A stretch of 64,000 nt of DNA, from the NCBI GenBank assembly GCA_023421735.1, contig JAEZSP010000017.1, positions 62,001-126,000 on the forward strand, in the 5' to 3' direction. Positions within the stretch are counted from its first letter, which is position 1; each line of letters opens with the position of its first letter. The stretch is from Bacillota bacterium (GTDB lineage Bacteria > Bacillota_A > Clostridia > Christensenellales > Aristaeellaceae). Positions 1-7,926 of this stretch are shown here, piece after piece. The notes beneath the pieces were generated by a model. The model was given only the letters and a program-made list of their open reading frames with translations. It did not search any database and was not told the DNA's origin. A program made the position numbers and the translations under genes.

Positions 1-2
1 CG

Positions 3-1070
3 CTCTTTTGGGGCCTGATCTTTTCAAAGCTCCGGCTCAAGCGGGTGATGGGGATTGCCGCAGCCGTTTCGTGCGCGGCATACTTCCTGTATTCCCTCGC
101 ACATGCGCTGTGGACATTTTACGCCATCAGCATCGTGCTCTCGATCACAATGGCGCTCTTAGGATGGATGCCCTTCACGGTCATTATCGGCAACTGGTTC
201 ACGAAAAAACGCGGACTCGCCATTGGACTGACATTCATGGGCAGCGGGATCGGCGGCATGATCTATAATTCTCTCGGCGGATTTCTGATTGCATCCGTCG
301 GCTGGCGCACAACCATCATGATCTACGCGCTGTTGTTGACTTTGGTCATGCTGCCCGTGGTGCTGTTCGTCATCAAGGTAAAGCCGCAGGACGAGGGACT
401 CTCCCCCTACGGCGGGGAGGGCGACGAGGCGCTCGCGGCGGAAGCGGAGGCAGGCGGGCTTTCATTGCGCGAGGCCACGCGCGGCATACGGTTTTACGTG
501 ATCGCCGCCAGCGTGCTGATTTTGGGCTTTTCGATGAATTCCCTGAACGTCACCATCGCACCGCACATGCAGGCGCTCGGGTATACAAGCGTGTTCGCCG
601 CAAACGTTGCAGCCGCGTACATGGCCGCGCTTGCCATCGGCAAGTTTGCGCTGGGTGCGCTGAGCGATCGGCTCGGCACGCGCAGGGCGAGCACGCTGGC
701 ACTCGGATCGCTGCTCGTCGCGTTTCTGTCCATGATCTTTGCAGGATTTTCGCCCGTCGTGCCGCTCCTGGTATTGAGCGCAGGGTTTGGCAACTCGTTC
801 GGCTCGGTCGCATATCCGCTGATCACCCGCGCGGTATACGGAGAGCGCGATTATGCAGCCATTACGGGCGTCGTTTCCTCTCTGAGCAGCCTCGGTTCCG
901 CCATCGGCCCCGCCGTATGCGGCGCGATTTTCGACGCGTCCGGCGCGTACACCCCGGGCTACGTCGCTATGGCCGCGTTGGTTGCCGTGTCCGGCGGCAT
1001 GCTTCTGTTGGCCCTGGGACGGGAAACGCACGCAAAATTTCTCTTCCGAAATCGCTTGACAGACGGGTAA
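3..1070 (+). CDS. MFS transporter, 3' part (5' end outside window)
   Basis: The reading frame is open from base 3 of the window, so the gene begins upstream and only about 355 C-terminal residues are seen. They form roughly ten hydrophobic segments with a charged loop near the middle (EGDEALAAEAEAGG), the usual arrangement of two six-helix halves in a major facilitator superfamily permease. The motif GALSDRLGTRRAS after the central loop matches the MFS motif-A type loop (GxxxDRxGRR) between the first two helices of the second half. The substrate cannot be read from the sequence; the overall look is that of OFA/monocarboxylate-type MFS proteins. A GyrI-like gene follows 65 bases downstream. 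Family is secure, specificity unknown. Confidence 0.85.
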   Translation, partial: LFWGLIFSKLRLKRVMGIAAAVSCAAYFLYSLAHALWTFYAISIVLSITMALLGWMPFTVIIGNWFTKKRGLAIGLTFMGSGIGGMIYNSLGGFLIASVGWRTTIMIYALLLTLVMLPVVLFVIKVKPQDEGLSPYGGEGDEALAAEAEAGGLSLREATRGIRFYVIAASVLILGFSMNSLNVTIAPHMQALGYTSVFAANVAAAYMAALAIGKFALGALSDRLGTRRASTLALGSLLVAFLSMIFAGFSPVVPLLVLSAGFGNSFGSVAYPLITRAVYGERDYAAITGVVSSLSSLGSAIGPAVCGAIFDASGAYTPGYVAMAALVAVSGGMLLLALGRETHAKFLFRNRLTDG

Positions 1071-1135
1071 ACATGGTTATATAGAGTTTGTCGGAGGTCG
1101 CACAACCCGGAGATGAAGACAAAGGAGGCGTTCAC

Positions 1136-1648
1136 ATGCCTGAGTTAGTCCATTTTTCGATCGAGAAGATGCCCGCGATGAAGGTCGTTGGGCGGGAAAT
1201 GCGCCATAAGATGGGCGCAAAGGAGAATCCCATTCCCGCGTTCTGGAAACAGTGTTTTGAAGACAAGACGTTTGAAACAATCGAGGCGCTGGGTGCACCC
1301 GCGCTCGACGGCTCGTATGTCGGGTATATGACCGAATACAGCAAGGAGGACGGGATGTTCACCTATATCTGCGGCATCTTTATGAAGCCGGACTGTCCCG
1401 TGCCGGAAGGTTTTGTCAGCAGGGATGTAACGGCGGCGGATGTGGCGGTCGGCTGGGTACAGGGTCCCGAATTCGCCATCTACCCGGTTGCGCACACGCT
1501 CACGCAGGAGGGTCTTGAAAGGGCCAAGCGCAAACCGGATGCGACCGCAGATTGGTGCGCGGAGGTGTACAACTGTCCGCGGTTTACCACAAAGCAGGGA
1601 AACGGCGACGTGATTCTCGATTACTATATCCCAGTCCAGCAGGCATAA
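1136..1648 (+). CDS. GyrI-like / AraC effector-binding domain protein
   Basis: The 170-residue protein resembles stand-alone effector-binding domains of the GyrI/AraC_E_bind family: it opens with a beta strand and the typical stretch MKVVGREMRHKMGAKENPIPAFWKQ, and ends with a DYYIPVQQA strand of the kind often seen in that fold. Such proteins bind small hydrophobic or cationic ligands; some GyrI members act on gyrase or detoxify drugs. No DNA-binding domain is present, so it is not a classical regulator. I chose the ATG at 1136 because AAAGGAGG lies 7 bases before it; a TTG further upstream in frame has no comparable site. A hairpin terminator follows directly. Its ligand is unknown. Confidence 0.75.
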   Translation: MPELVHFSIEKMPAMKVVGREMRHKMGAKENPIPAFWKQCFEDKTFETIEALGAPALDGSYVGYMTEYSKEDGMFTYICGIFMKPDCPVPEGFVSRDVTAADVAVGWVQGPEFAIYPVAHTLTQEGLERAKRKPDATADWCAEVYNCPRFTTKQGNGDVILDYYIPVQQA

Positions 1649-1651
1649 ATA

Positions 1652-1679
1652 GTCCCCCGGCATAGCCGGGGGACTTTCA
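1652..1679 (+). terminator. Rho-independent terminator after GyrI-like gene
   Basis: A perfect 10-bp stem (GTCCCCCGGC / GCCGGGGGAC, loop ATA) starts 4 bases after the stop codon. The following T run is short (TTTCAT), so termination may be partial. Confidence 0.75.
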
Positions 1680-1765
1680 TGTGCGGGCGCACATGCGATT
1701 TCGAGATCACTTAGAGCAAGACACAGAAATAGCGAGAGAAAAACGGCAGCGGATTTTCGTTCAAT

Positions 1766-1795
1766 GCAAGGAGCCGAGGCGCAGGCGCAGCGGAG
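1766..1795. repeat. Possible dispersed intergenic repeat, copy 1
   Basis: The segment GAGCCGAGGCGCAGGCGCAG (1771-1790) recurs in nearly the same form at 57339-57359 (GAGCCGGCGCGCAGGCGCAGC). Both copies lie between genes. The rest of the gap between the terminator at 1679 and the PHP gene at 1889 contains nothing else I recognise. Confidence 0.35.
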
Positions 1796-1888
1796 ATCAA
1801 TCGAGATTTTTGCAAGGAGCATATGGCAAAAAAGCAACCGTCAACGCACTGATGAATTGCGCGGGGTTGGCTTAGGACACGATTCCCT

Positions 1889-2278
1889 TTAAATCAAGCA
1901 TTTCCAGAGATAAAATTTACTGTAATCCTCCAAAGACATATTCGGATAATCCAGGCTCATGCTGCAAACAATAGATTCGCACTCATCACCTTGAGACAGT
2001 TTGTCGATAAGATCTTTCATATCCTGATTGTCTCGGTCAAAATGATATGCAAGCATGTGCAAATCCTCGTCTTCCAACAATGCAGACAATTCGATGCCCA
2101 GCACGTGGCGAATCCCATTCTGCCCACAGGCGTTTGACAACCTATCATACGCGGCGATCGTTCCATGGTCACAGACCGATAGTAAGCCGACATTTCTGTT
2201 TTTTGCAATTAAAGCAATTTCTTCGGGTGAACGCGAACTATCCGAGCAATTCGAATGGATATGTAAATCAACTCGCAT
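1889..2278 (-). pseudogene. Truncated PHP-domain phosphoesterase
   Basis: The N-terminal half of a PHP-family metal-dependent phosphoesterase (TrpH/YciV type, which act on nucleotides or short RNAs) is clear: MRVDLHIHSNCSDSS carries the HxH metal motif, and VCDHGTIAAYDR and GIELSA follow in the right order. Full-length relatives have about 270-290 residues; this frame stops after 129. Just past the stop (TTGATTTAA) the shifted frame reads DLKGIVS, which resembles the next conserved part of such proteins, so a frameshift plus 3' loss is likely. The ATG at 2278 is supported by TAGGAGG six bases upstream. The region is visibly richer in A+T than its surroundings. A short functional protein cannot be excluded. 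Confidence 0.6.
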
Positions 2279-2428
2279 CTGTTGCCTCCTAAGCGCAATC
2301 GTCCAATATCGCCCCATTTATTGATGTAACGACAAACCAATTGTATCAGATCAGCATGCAAGAGTAAAGATGAAACAAGCGCACGCCCGCGTTTGGGGTT
2401 CATAATCCGGCGTAGTGCTTGGGAGAAA

Positions 2429-2458
2429 CAAAACAGGCCCGACGATTTTCGTCGGGCC
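2429..2458 (-). terminator. Terminator of the DUF362 gene
   Basis: On the minus strand a 9-bp stem GGCCCGACG / CGTCGGGCC with an AAAAT loop is followed by TGTTTTGTTT, 15 bases past the DUF362 stop codon. Confidence 0.85.
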
Positions 2459-2472
2459 CGTTGGCACGTTTT

Positions 2473-3603
2473 TTACATCCGGATGAGTTCGTAGGAGCGG
2501 GTTCCGATGCCGATCCTCTCAGCATGCGCAAGGCAGGTGCGCCACTCGGCGTCCGGGCGGGAATTGACAAAATGATCGTGATGATCCACAAAGTCCGCGC
2601 TACACATGTTGTCGGACAGCTGGCTATGCGGAAGCGGCGTCGCCGCGAGGCAGGCATCCGCGCACGCCTGGTCAAGCGCCAGGGGATCAAAGGACGCGAA
2701 CATGCCGATATTGGGAAGGATGGGCGCATCGTTCTCGCCGTGGCAATCGCAGTTGGGAGACACATCCACGATCAGCGAAATGTGGAAGTGCGGGCGACCG
2801 TCAATCACGGCCTTGGTGTACTCCGCCATGCGGCAATTGAGTTCGGAAATGGCGGACGATGTCGTAAACGCGATTGCGTCGAAGTTGCACGAACCGAGGC
2901 AACGGCCGCAACCCACGCACTTTTCCCAATCGACGTGCATCTTGCGCGTTTCGGGATCGAACTTGAGGGCATCGTTGGCGCACTCCCTCTGGCAGCGCAT
3001 GCAGCCGCGGCAGGCCTCCTCTTCAATCTGGGGCTTTCCGTTGTTGTGCATATCCTTCTTGCCTGCGCGGGAGCCGCAACCCATGCCGATGTTTTTGATC
3101 GCGCCGCCGAAGCCCGTCATCTCATGGCCCTTAAAGTGGGTGAGGCTGATGAAAATGTCCGCGTCCATGACGGCGCGGCCGATCTTCGCTTCCTTGAGAT
3201 ATTCGCCCCCGACGACCGGAACCGCGATGTCATCGGTTCCCTTCAGCCCGTCGCCGATGAGCACCGGACAGCCGACCGTGAGGGGCGTGAAGCCGTTTTC
3301 CCACGCGCAATAGAGGTGTTCGAGCGCATTTTTGCGGCTGCCGGGATAGAGGGTGTTACAGTCGGTCAGAAACGGATTCCCGCCCAACTCCTTCGTGACG
3401 TCCGCCACTGCCTTGGCATAGTTGGGGCGCAAAAAGCTGATGTTGCCGAGCTCGCCAAAGTGCATTTTGATGGCGACAAACTTGCCGTCCATATCAATCT
3501 GCCCGATGCCCGCGCGTTTGATGAGTTTTTTGAGCTTGGTCGGCAGGCTGTCACCGAATGCCTGCGTCCGAAAATCCGTAAAGTACACCTTGGATTTTTC
3601 CAT
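2473..3603 (-). CDS. DUF362 iron-sulfur protein
   Basis: This 376-residue protein has a DUF362 core (residues about 1-180 and 235-376) interrupted by a two-cluster ferredoxin insert around residues 185-235. The insert has the cysteine patterns CRGCMRCQREC and CVGCGRCLGSCNFDA, each able to ligate a 4Fe-4S cluster. Proteins of this architecture are common in Clostridia and are usually annotated as ferredoxin-like; their reaction is not established. There is no signal peptide, so it is probably cytoplasmic. GGGGGAA sits 6 bases before the ATG, and a promoter with a 17-base spacer is found at 3642-3670. It is monocistronic, ended by the hairpin at 2429-2458. Confidence 0.85.
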   Translation of the reverse strand: MEKSKVYFTDFRTQAFGDSLPTKLKKLIKRAGIGQIDMDGKFVAIKMHFGELGNISFLRPNYAKAVADVTKELGGNPFLTDCNTLYPGSRKNALEHLYCAWENGFTPLTVGCPVLIGDGLKGTDDIAVPVVGGEYLKEAKIGRAVMDADIFISLTHFKGHEMTGFGGAIKNIGMGCGSRAGKKDMHNNGKPQIEEEACRGCMRCQRECANDALKFDPETRKMHVDWEKCVGCGRCLGSCNFDAIAFTTSSAISELNCRMAEYTKAVIDGRPHFHISLIVDVSPNCDCHGENDAPILPNIGMFASFDPLALDQACADACLAATPLPHSQLSDNMCSADFVDHHDHFVNSRPDAEWRTCLAHAERIGIGTRSYELIRM

Positions 3604-3641
3604 TTACAATTCCCCCATCGCTCATTTTGCAATGGGATTAT

Positions 3642-3670
3642 TATATACCTTCGAGTGTACTATAACGCAA
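3642..3670 (-). promoter_or_regulatory. Sigma-70-type promoter for DUF362 gene
   Basis: Minus strand: TTGCGT, 17-base spacer, TATATA (running on into TAATAAT). The start codon lies about 39 bases past the -10 box. Confidence 0.6.
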
Positions 3671-3712
3671 GAGCTGCGCGCGGATTTTGCAAAAACGCAA
3701 AAAAGCGGCGCG

Positions 3713-4108
3713 CTATTTCTTGCCTTTCTCCGCGCGGTTCAGCGCCACGGCCGCACCAATGAGCGCCGTAAGCGCCGCATCGTCGATCGTTTCCCCCTCA
3801 TGGACGTCGATGGCACGCCGCGCATTCCCTTCAAGGCTGGCGTTGAAAAGTCCCGCAGGGTCAGAAAGCCGCGCGCCCTTTGCAAACGTCATTTTGACGA
3901 CGCTTTTGTACGTCTCGCCCGTCACGACGATGCCCGCATCCGACCAGACGGGCGTGCCGCGCCACTTCCATTCCTCCCGGATGTCGGGATCGGCTGCGCG
4001 AATCACGCCGCGCAGGTGCGAGAGCATCGCGCCGCGCCAGTCGCCGAGTTCCCGAATCCTTTGATCGATCAGATCGGATGCGGATACCGTTTCCTCAGAA
4101 TTTGCCAT
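3713..4108 (-). CDS. DUF1801 domain protein (copy 2 of the operon)
   Basis: The 131-residue protein is a DUF1801 (YdhG-like) domain: IREEWKWRGTPVWSDAGIV and the following YKSVVKMTFAKGA are typical of this small SRPBCC-like/iron-chaperone-like fold. Residue KWRGTPVW is the usual signature. Its molecular role is not known. The start codon is preceded by AGGAGGGGGA. It lies 12 bases downstream of another DUF1801 gene and shares its strand with the sulfatase gene ahead, so the three probably form one transcript. The link between DUF1801 proteins and a sulfatase is unexplained and may be chance. Confidence 0.75.
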   Translation of the reverse strand: MANSEETVSASDLIDQRIRELGDWRGAMLSHLRGVIRAADPDIREEWKWRGTPVWSDAGIVVTGETYKSVVKMTFAKGARLSDPAGLFNASLEGNARRAIDVHEGETIDDAALTALIGAAVALNRAEKGKK

Positions 4109-4120
4109 GTGATCCCCCTC

Positions 4121-4492
4121 CTATTTTCGCCAAAACGTCGTCGTGGTCGCCTTATCGGCGATGTTAAACGCGATCATCTGCGCAAGAAGCGCGTCGTCCA
4201 CGGGGTCTGTCCATGGAATCTGCATGAGTTCCCGCGTGCAGACATAGCCCGATTGCGCAATCTCCGCCTCGAACCGCGCGAGGCAGGCGCGTTCTGCGGC
4301 GACCGAGAGGTGCTTCTTCGACGCGGAATAGCTGATGATAAACGTGCCGTGATGCGTGAACATCGGCTGATTCCACTTAAATTCCAGCTTGAGCGACGGA
4401 AACTGTCCCGCCGTCCATGCACAGACCTCCCGGTAGCGCGCGCGATGTGCGGGGTCCGCAATCCGGGCGGAAATCTGATCGAATTGCTCCAT
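4121..4492 (-). CDS. DUF1801/YdhG-like protein (copy 1 of the operon)
   Basis: This is a 123-residue DUF1801 relative of the B. subtilis YdhG type: LKLEFKWNQPMFTHHGTFI followed by SASKKHLSVA is the characteristic core. YdhG-type proteins have been compared with frataxin-like iron chaperones, but the role of this branch is unproven. The ATG at 4492 is chosen because AAGGGGGA precedes it by 6 bases and because the upstream extension of the frame is only a shadow of the sulfatase gene. It starts 13 bases after the sulfatase stop and ends 12 bases before the next DUF1801 gene. The two DUF1801 proteins are clearly different from each other, so this is not a recent duplication. Confidence 0.75.
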   Translation of the reverse strand: MEQFDQISARIADPAHRARYREVCAWTAGQFPSLKLEFKWNQPMFTHHGTFIISYSASKKHLSVAAERACLARFEAEIAQSGYVCTRELMQIPWTDPVDDALLAQMIAFNIADKATTTTFWRK

Positions 4493-4505
4493 GTCGGCTC
4501 CCCCT

Positions 4506-5852
4506 TCAGTCGATCTCCGGCAGCGGGAACGCGTCGCCCGTTTTCTCGACCCATTCGCGGACGAGGTCATTAAACGCCCGCAGCCGGGATCGGTAAGCCG
4601 TGTTGTGCGCGAGGTTGACCTGCTCATAGGGGTCCTCGTTCAAATCGAACAGGAGCCACGGCGTATTTTCCAGGCACACATATTTATACCCATTTTTTGT
4701 GATGACGCCACGCCAAGGAAGGCAAACGCTATCCGCATGCCCGGTCGGAACGACGGACTGTAAAAACGCGCTGTCGGGTTCGTGCTTTTGTGGGTTTGTC
4801 TTGATGCGATAGCGCGAGTAGTCGGTGCCCTGCATCCAATCGGGCGCGTCAATGCCGCACAAACCCAGCGTGGTCGGCGCGATATCGACATGGTTGACGA
4901 GCACGCCGGGCATTTTGCCGCAGCCGCGCGCGTCGTACCCCATCGGCTGTTCGCCCGCGATCATGAGCGGCACGCGCACCGCCTCCTCGTAGGGCGTCAT
5001 CTTTCGAAACTGACCGTGGGAGCCATGCATGTCGCCGTGATCGGAAAAATACAGGACGTGGGTGTCGAAGAGAAACCCGAGCCGATCGAGCGCATTGAGC
5101 ACGCGGCCGATGTTTCGATCGAGGTTTTCGATCATGGCATAGTAACCCGCAAGCTCGTCCGCCGCGCGGGCGCGCACCGATTTGACGTTCGGAACGTTCT
5201 CGCGGAATTGAATGGTGCCCGCGTTATGGCGCGCCATGTCGGATGCCGGGGCGACGCAAGGATCGTGCGGCGGCTGCACGGACAGGACGGCAAAAAAGGG
5301 TGCCTCGTCGCCTCGTTCGCCCGCGCGGGCACGGTTTTCGAGGTACTCGATCATCATATCGGTGAGCGCATCCGTCTCGTAGCCGGGAAGCCGCCTGTGA
5401 AACGCCGTCTCCCCTTCCCCGCCGTGAATCCACGAGTCCCACTGGCTGTTGTTGTTTTCGTATCCGATCCACGTCTTGAACCCACCGCGCCGCGTGGGCG
5501 GGACGATGTGGTGCGCGGCACGGCCTTCCGATTCATGAAAGCCGTCGAGATGCCATTTGCCAAGATAGAACGTATCATAGCCGTTTTCATCAAAGACATG
5601 GGCGAGGGTCTTCTGATTCGGATCGAGCCGGTGTTCATGTCCGGGTACGGCCTGATGGGGATAAAGGCCGGTGAGCATGGATCCCCGGTAAGGACAGCAG
5701 AGCGGGAAACCGCTTACCGCATCGCAGAAGTGTGCGCCTGTGCGCGCCATGCGATCGATGTTGGGCGTGAACACGTTGGGGTCTCCCCCTACACCCGTTG
5801 CCTGCGCCCTGTGCTGGTCGGACAGAATCCAAAGTACATTCTTTCGTTTCAT
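4506..5852 (-). CDS. Type I sulfatase (arylsulfatase family)
   Basis: The 448-residue protein is a formylglycine-dependent sulfatase. The N-terminal MKRKNVLWILSDQHRAQATG carries the metal-binding DQH, and the modification motif is LCCPYRGSMLTG, which fits C-x-P-x-R with the first cysteine as the residue to be oxidised. The family usually has C/S-x-P-S/A-R, so tyrosine at the fourth position is a variant. YFSDHGDMHGSHGQFRK gives the second metal and catalytic site (DHG). There is no signal peptide, so a cytoplasmic enzyme acting on small imported sulfated sugars is likely. An anaerobic maturase (anSME) would be needed and is not in this window. ATG at 5852 begins the conserved region; the Shine-Dalgarno is weak, and a GTG three codons upstream is possible. 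Confidence 0.88.
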   Translation of the reverse strand: MKRKNVLWILSDQHRAQATGVGGDPNVFTPNIDRMARTGAHFCDAVSGFPLCCPYRGSMLTGLYPHQAVPGHEHRLDPNQKTLAHVFDENGYDTFYLGKWHLDGFHESEGRAAHHIVPPTRRGGFKTWIGYENNNSQWDSWIHGGEGETAFHRRLPGYETDALTDMMIEYLENRARAGERGDEAPFFAVLSVQPPHDPCVAPASDMARHNAGTIQFRENVPNVKSVRARAADELAGYYAMIENLDRNIGRVLNALDRLGFLFDTHVLYFSDHGDMHGSHGQFRKMTPYEEAVRVPLMIAGEQPMGYDARGCGKMPGVLVNHVDIAPTTLGLCGIDAPDWMQGTDYSRYRIKTNPQKHEPDSAFLQSVVPTGHADSVCLPWRGVITKNGYKYVCLENTPWLLFDLNEDPYEQVNLAHNTAYRSRLRAFNDLVREWVEKTGDAFPLPEID

Positions 5853-5943
5853 CCCGGTCACCCACTTCTCTTTTTTTCGCCATTCTACCATGGCGCGCGG
5901 GACGGTGCAACCATCGGTGGACGCCGGAAATGGATATTTGTGG

Positions 5944-5949
5944 TATAAT
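5944..5949 (+). promoter_or_regulatory. Extended -10 promoter upstream of phasin-like gene
   Basis: TGGTATAAT is an extended -10 element (TGn-TATAAT) 87 bases before the ATG; no good -35 box is seen. A second -10-like CATAAT lies at 6009-6014, closer to the gene. Confidence 0.45.
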
Positions 5950-6035
5950 GGTTGGGGAAGATTGACCGAAAAGTCGGACGCGCCGTGTTCCGTTTGCGAA
6001 AATAGTGGCATAATAAAAACAAGGAGGAATGGCAT

Positions 6036-6305
6036 ATGACACAGATTGAAGAGCTTTTCAAGAACCTGGCGATGGCAGGCGTGGGTGCCGTGGCGATCGG
6101 CTACGAGAAGGGACAGAAGATCGTCGAAGAATTGATCAAGCGGGGCGAGATGACCGTCGAGGAGGGCAAGGTATTCAACGCCGAGCTGCAAAGGCGACTG
6201 AAGAAGGAGCCGCCGAAGGCGGAGGACGTGGATGTGAGCGCCATGTCGCCCGATGAACGGGTCGCGCTGCTTGAAAAGCTGCGTGCGCTCGACGAGACCA
6301 AGTAA
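6036..6305 (+). CDS. Phasin-like small helical protein
   Basis: An 89-residue, highly charged, mostly helical protein. Residues 1-60 (MTQIEELFKNLAMAGVGAVA and VEELIKRGEMTVEEGK) match the pattern of the phasin-related family found next to ABC1/UbiB kinases in many Clostridia. In PHA-forming bacteria phasins coat polymer granules, but there is no PHA synthase here, so a role as a helical partner of the neighbouring kinase is more plausible; that is inference. The start is fixed by AAGGAGG eight bases before the ATG. It is followed after only 3 bases by the ABC1 kinase gene, so the two are surely co-transcribed and probably translationally linked. Confidence 0.75.
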   Translation: MTQIEELFKNLAMAGVGAVAIGYEKGQKIVEELIKRGEMTVEEGKVFNAELQRRLKKEPPKAEDVDVSAMSPDERVALLEKLRALDETK

Positions 6306-6308
6306 CGC

Positions 6309-7877
6309 ATGAAGGGGACAAACGGCGCGCGGGGACGGTTTGGCGAGATCGTCGTGATCCTCGCGCGCCACAACATCGCAAAGGGGCTGAATCCCGAGAA
6401 ACTGCGCGCGATCATCGAGGAACTCGGCCCCACATACGTCAAGCTCGGGCAAATTGTCTCGACGCGCTCGGATCTCATTCCCGAGGCGTACTGCCGGGAG
6501 CTTGCGAAGCTGCGCTCGGAAGCTGCGCCCATGTCAATCGAAACCGTGCATGCCGCAATCGAGGCGGCGTATGGGGAACCCTGGAACGAGGTCTTCGCAC
6601 ACATCGACGAAAAACCGCTGGGTGCGGCATCCATCGCGCAGGCACACCTGGCGCGCTTGCCGGATGGACGCGAGGTGGTCATCAAGGTGCAGCGCCCTGG
6701 CGTGCATGAAATCATGCGGCGGGACATTTCGCTGCTCAAAAAGGCGGCGGGACTCGCGCGCTTCACGCCCATCGGCGGATCGATCGATCTGGCGCTCGTA
6801 TTGGACGAGATGTGGAATGCCGCCGAGCGCGAATTGAACTTCATCGAGGAAGCGAAGAATTTGCAGGAATTCGCCGCGCACATGAAGGACATCCAGTATG
6901 TCGCATGCCCGGCGGTTTTCGACGCGCTCATCACGGAGCACATACTCGTTCTCGAATACGTGGACGGCATACGGATCGACGACGTGGACGAACTGAAAAA
7001 GGCGGGCTACGATCCCGCCGAGATTGCCGCAAAGCTCGCGGAAAACTTCATCAAGCAGATGACAGACGACCGCTTCTTCCACGCGGACCCACACCCGGGC
7101 AACATCCGCGTGCGGGACGGGAAGATCGTGTGGCTCGACATGGGCATGATGGGGCGGCTTGCGGAAGCGGACGGGGCGATGTTCACACGTTACATGGAGG
7201 CAGTTGCGGCAAACGACATCGAAACGCTGACGGACGCCGTGCTCACAATAGGCATCTACGACAAGACGCCGGATCGGGCGCTCTTGTCAAAAGACGTCGA
7301 AACGCTGCTTGCGCGCTATCGGCAAATGGCGCTCTCGTCCATTGACGCGGGGCGCGTGATGCAGGATTTTTTTTCACTGGCGCGCAAGCACGAGATTTCC
7401 ATGCCGCCAAACCTGACCATGCTTGCGCGCAGCATCGTGATTCTGGAAAGCGTTTTGACGACGATCGACCCGCAGATGAACCTTTTGAAAATCATGTCGG
7501 CGCACATGCGGCGCGAGATGTTCAATCCCGCGCGGATGCGCGAAATGCTCGAACGCCACGCATTTCAACTCTCGCGCTCTGCGGACAGGCTCGGCGCGAT
7601 TCCCGGGCAGTTCTCGGATGCGCTGCAGAAAATCGTATCCGGGCGCACGACCGTGACGGTGAACGTAGCAGGCGCGGAACAGGAAAGCCGTGCGCGGGAT
7701 GCGCGCAGCCGCCGCACCGCGGGCGCGATTGTCGCAGCTGCGTTGGTCGTGGGCGGATCGATTGCGTCTCTTTCGGGTCTGCCGGGGCCGGGCGGGCTTC
7801 CGTGGCCATCCGCCGGGCTGTTTTCCGCGGGACTCGTGGTGCTGATCGCGGTGTTTGCCCGGGGCCGAAAAAGGTAA
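6309..7877 (+). CDS. ABC1/AarF/UbiB family atypical kinase
   Basis: This 522-residue protein belongs to the ABC1/AarF/UbiB kinase-like family. Visible hallmarks are the family-specific LGPTYVKLGQIVSTRSDLIP near residue 42, the alanine-rich nucleotide loop PLGAASIAQAHLA, the lysine in VVIKVQRPG, FFHADPHPGNI (catalytic loop) and WLDMGMMGRL (metal-binding DFG equivalent). The C-terminus has two hydrophobic helices (about residues 477-498 and 502-520), a membrane anchor typical of the family. In proteobacteria UbiB supports ubiquinone synthesis, but anaerobic Clostridia lack ubiquinone, and the role there is unknown; lipid-related functions have been suggested. It starts 3 bases after the phasin-like gene. 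Confidence 0.9.
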   Translation: MKGTNGARGRFGEIVVILARHNIAKGLNPEKLRAIIEELGPTYVKLGQIVSTRSDLIPEAYCRELAKLRSEAAPMSIETVHAAIEAAYGEPWNEVFAHIDEKPLGAASIAQAHLARLPDGREVVIKVQRPGVHEIMRRDISLLKKAAGLARFTPIGGSIDLALVLDEMWNAAERELNFIEEAKNLQEFAAHMKDIQYVACPAVFDALITEHILVLEYVDGIRIDDVDELKKAGYDPAEIAAKLAENFIKQMTDDRFFHADPHPGNIRVRDGKIVWLDMGMMGRLAEADGAMFTRYMEAVAANDIETLTDAVLTIGIYDKTPDRALLSKDVETLLARYRQMALSSIDAGRVMQDFFSLARKHEISMPPNLTMLARSIVILESVLTTIDPQMNLLKIMSAHMRREMFNPARMREMLERHAFQLSRSADRLGAIPGQFSDALQKIVSGRTTVTVNVAGAEQESRARDARSRRTAGAIVAAALVVGGSIASLSGLPGPGGLPWPSAGLFSAGLVVLIAVFARGRKR

Positions 7878-7926
7878 ATGCGCGGCGGACTTATGATGCC
7901 GCTTTGTTCAGGCAAACGGCAGAGGA

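Noticed and set aside
2419..3762. Long open frame (447 codons) on the plus strand opposite the DUF362 gene
   Set aside because: Shadow of a real gene with clear ferredoxin motifs on the other strand; no homology and no ribosome-binding site.
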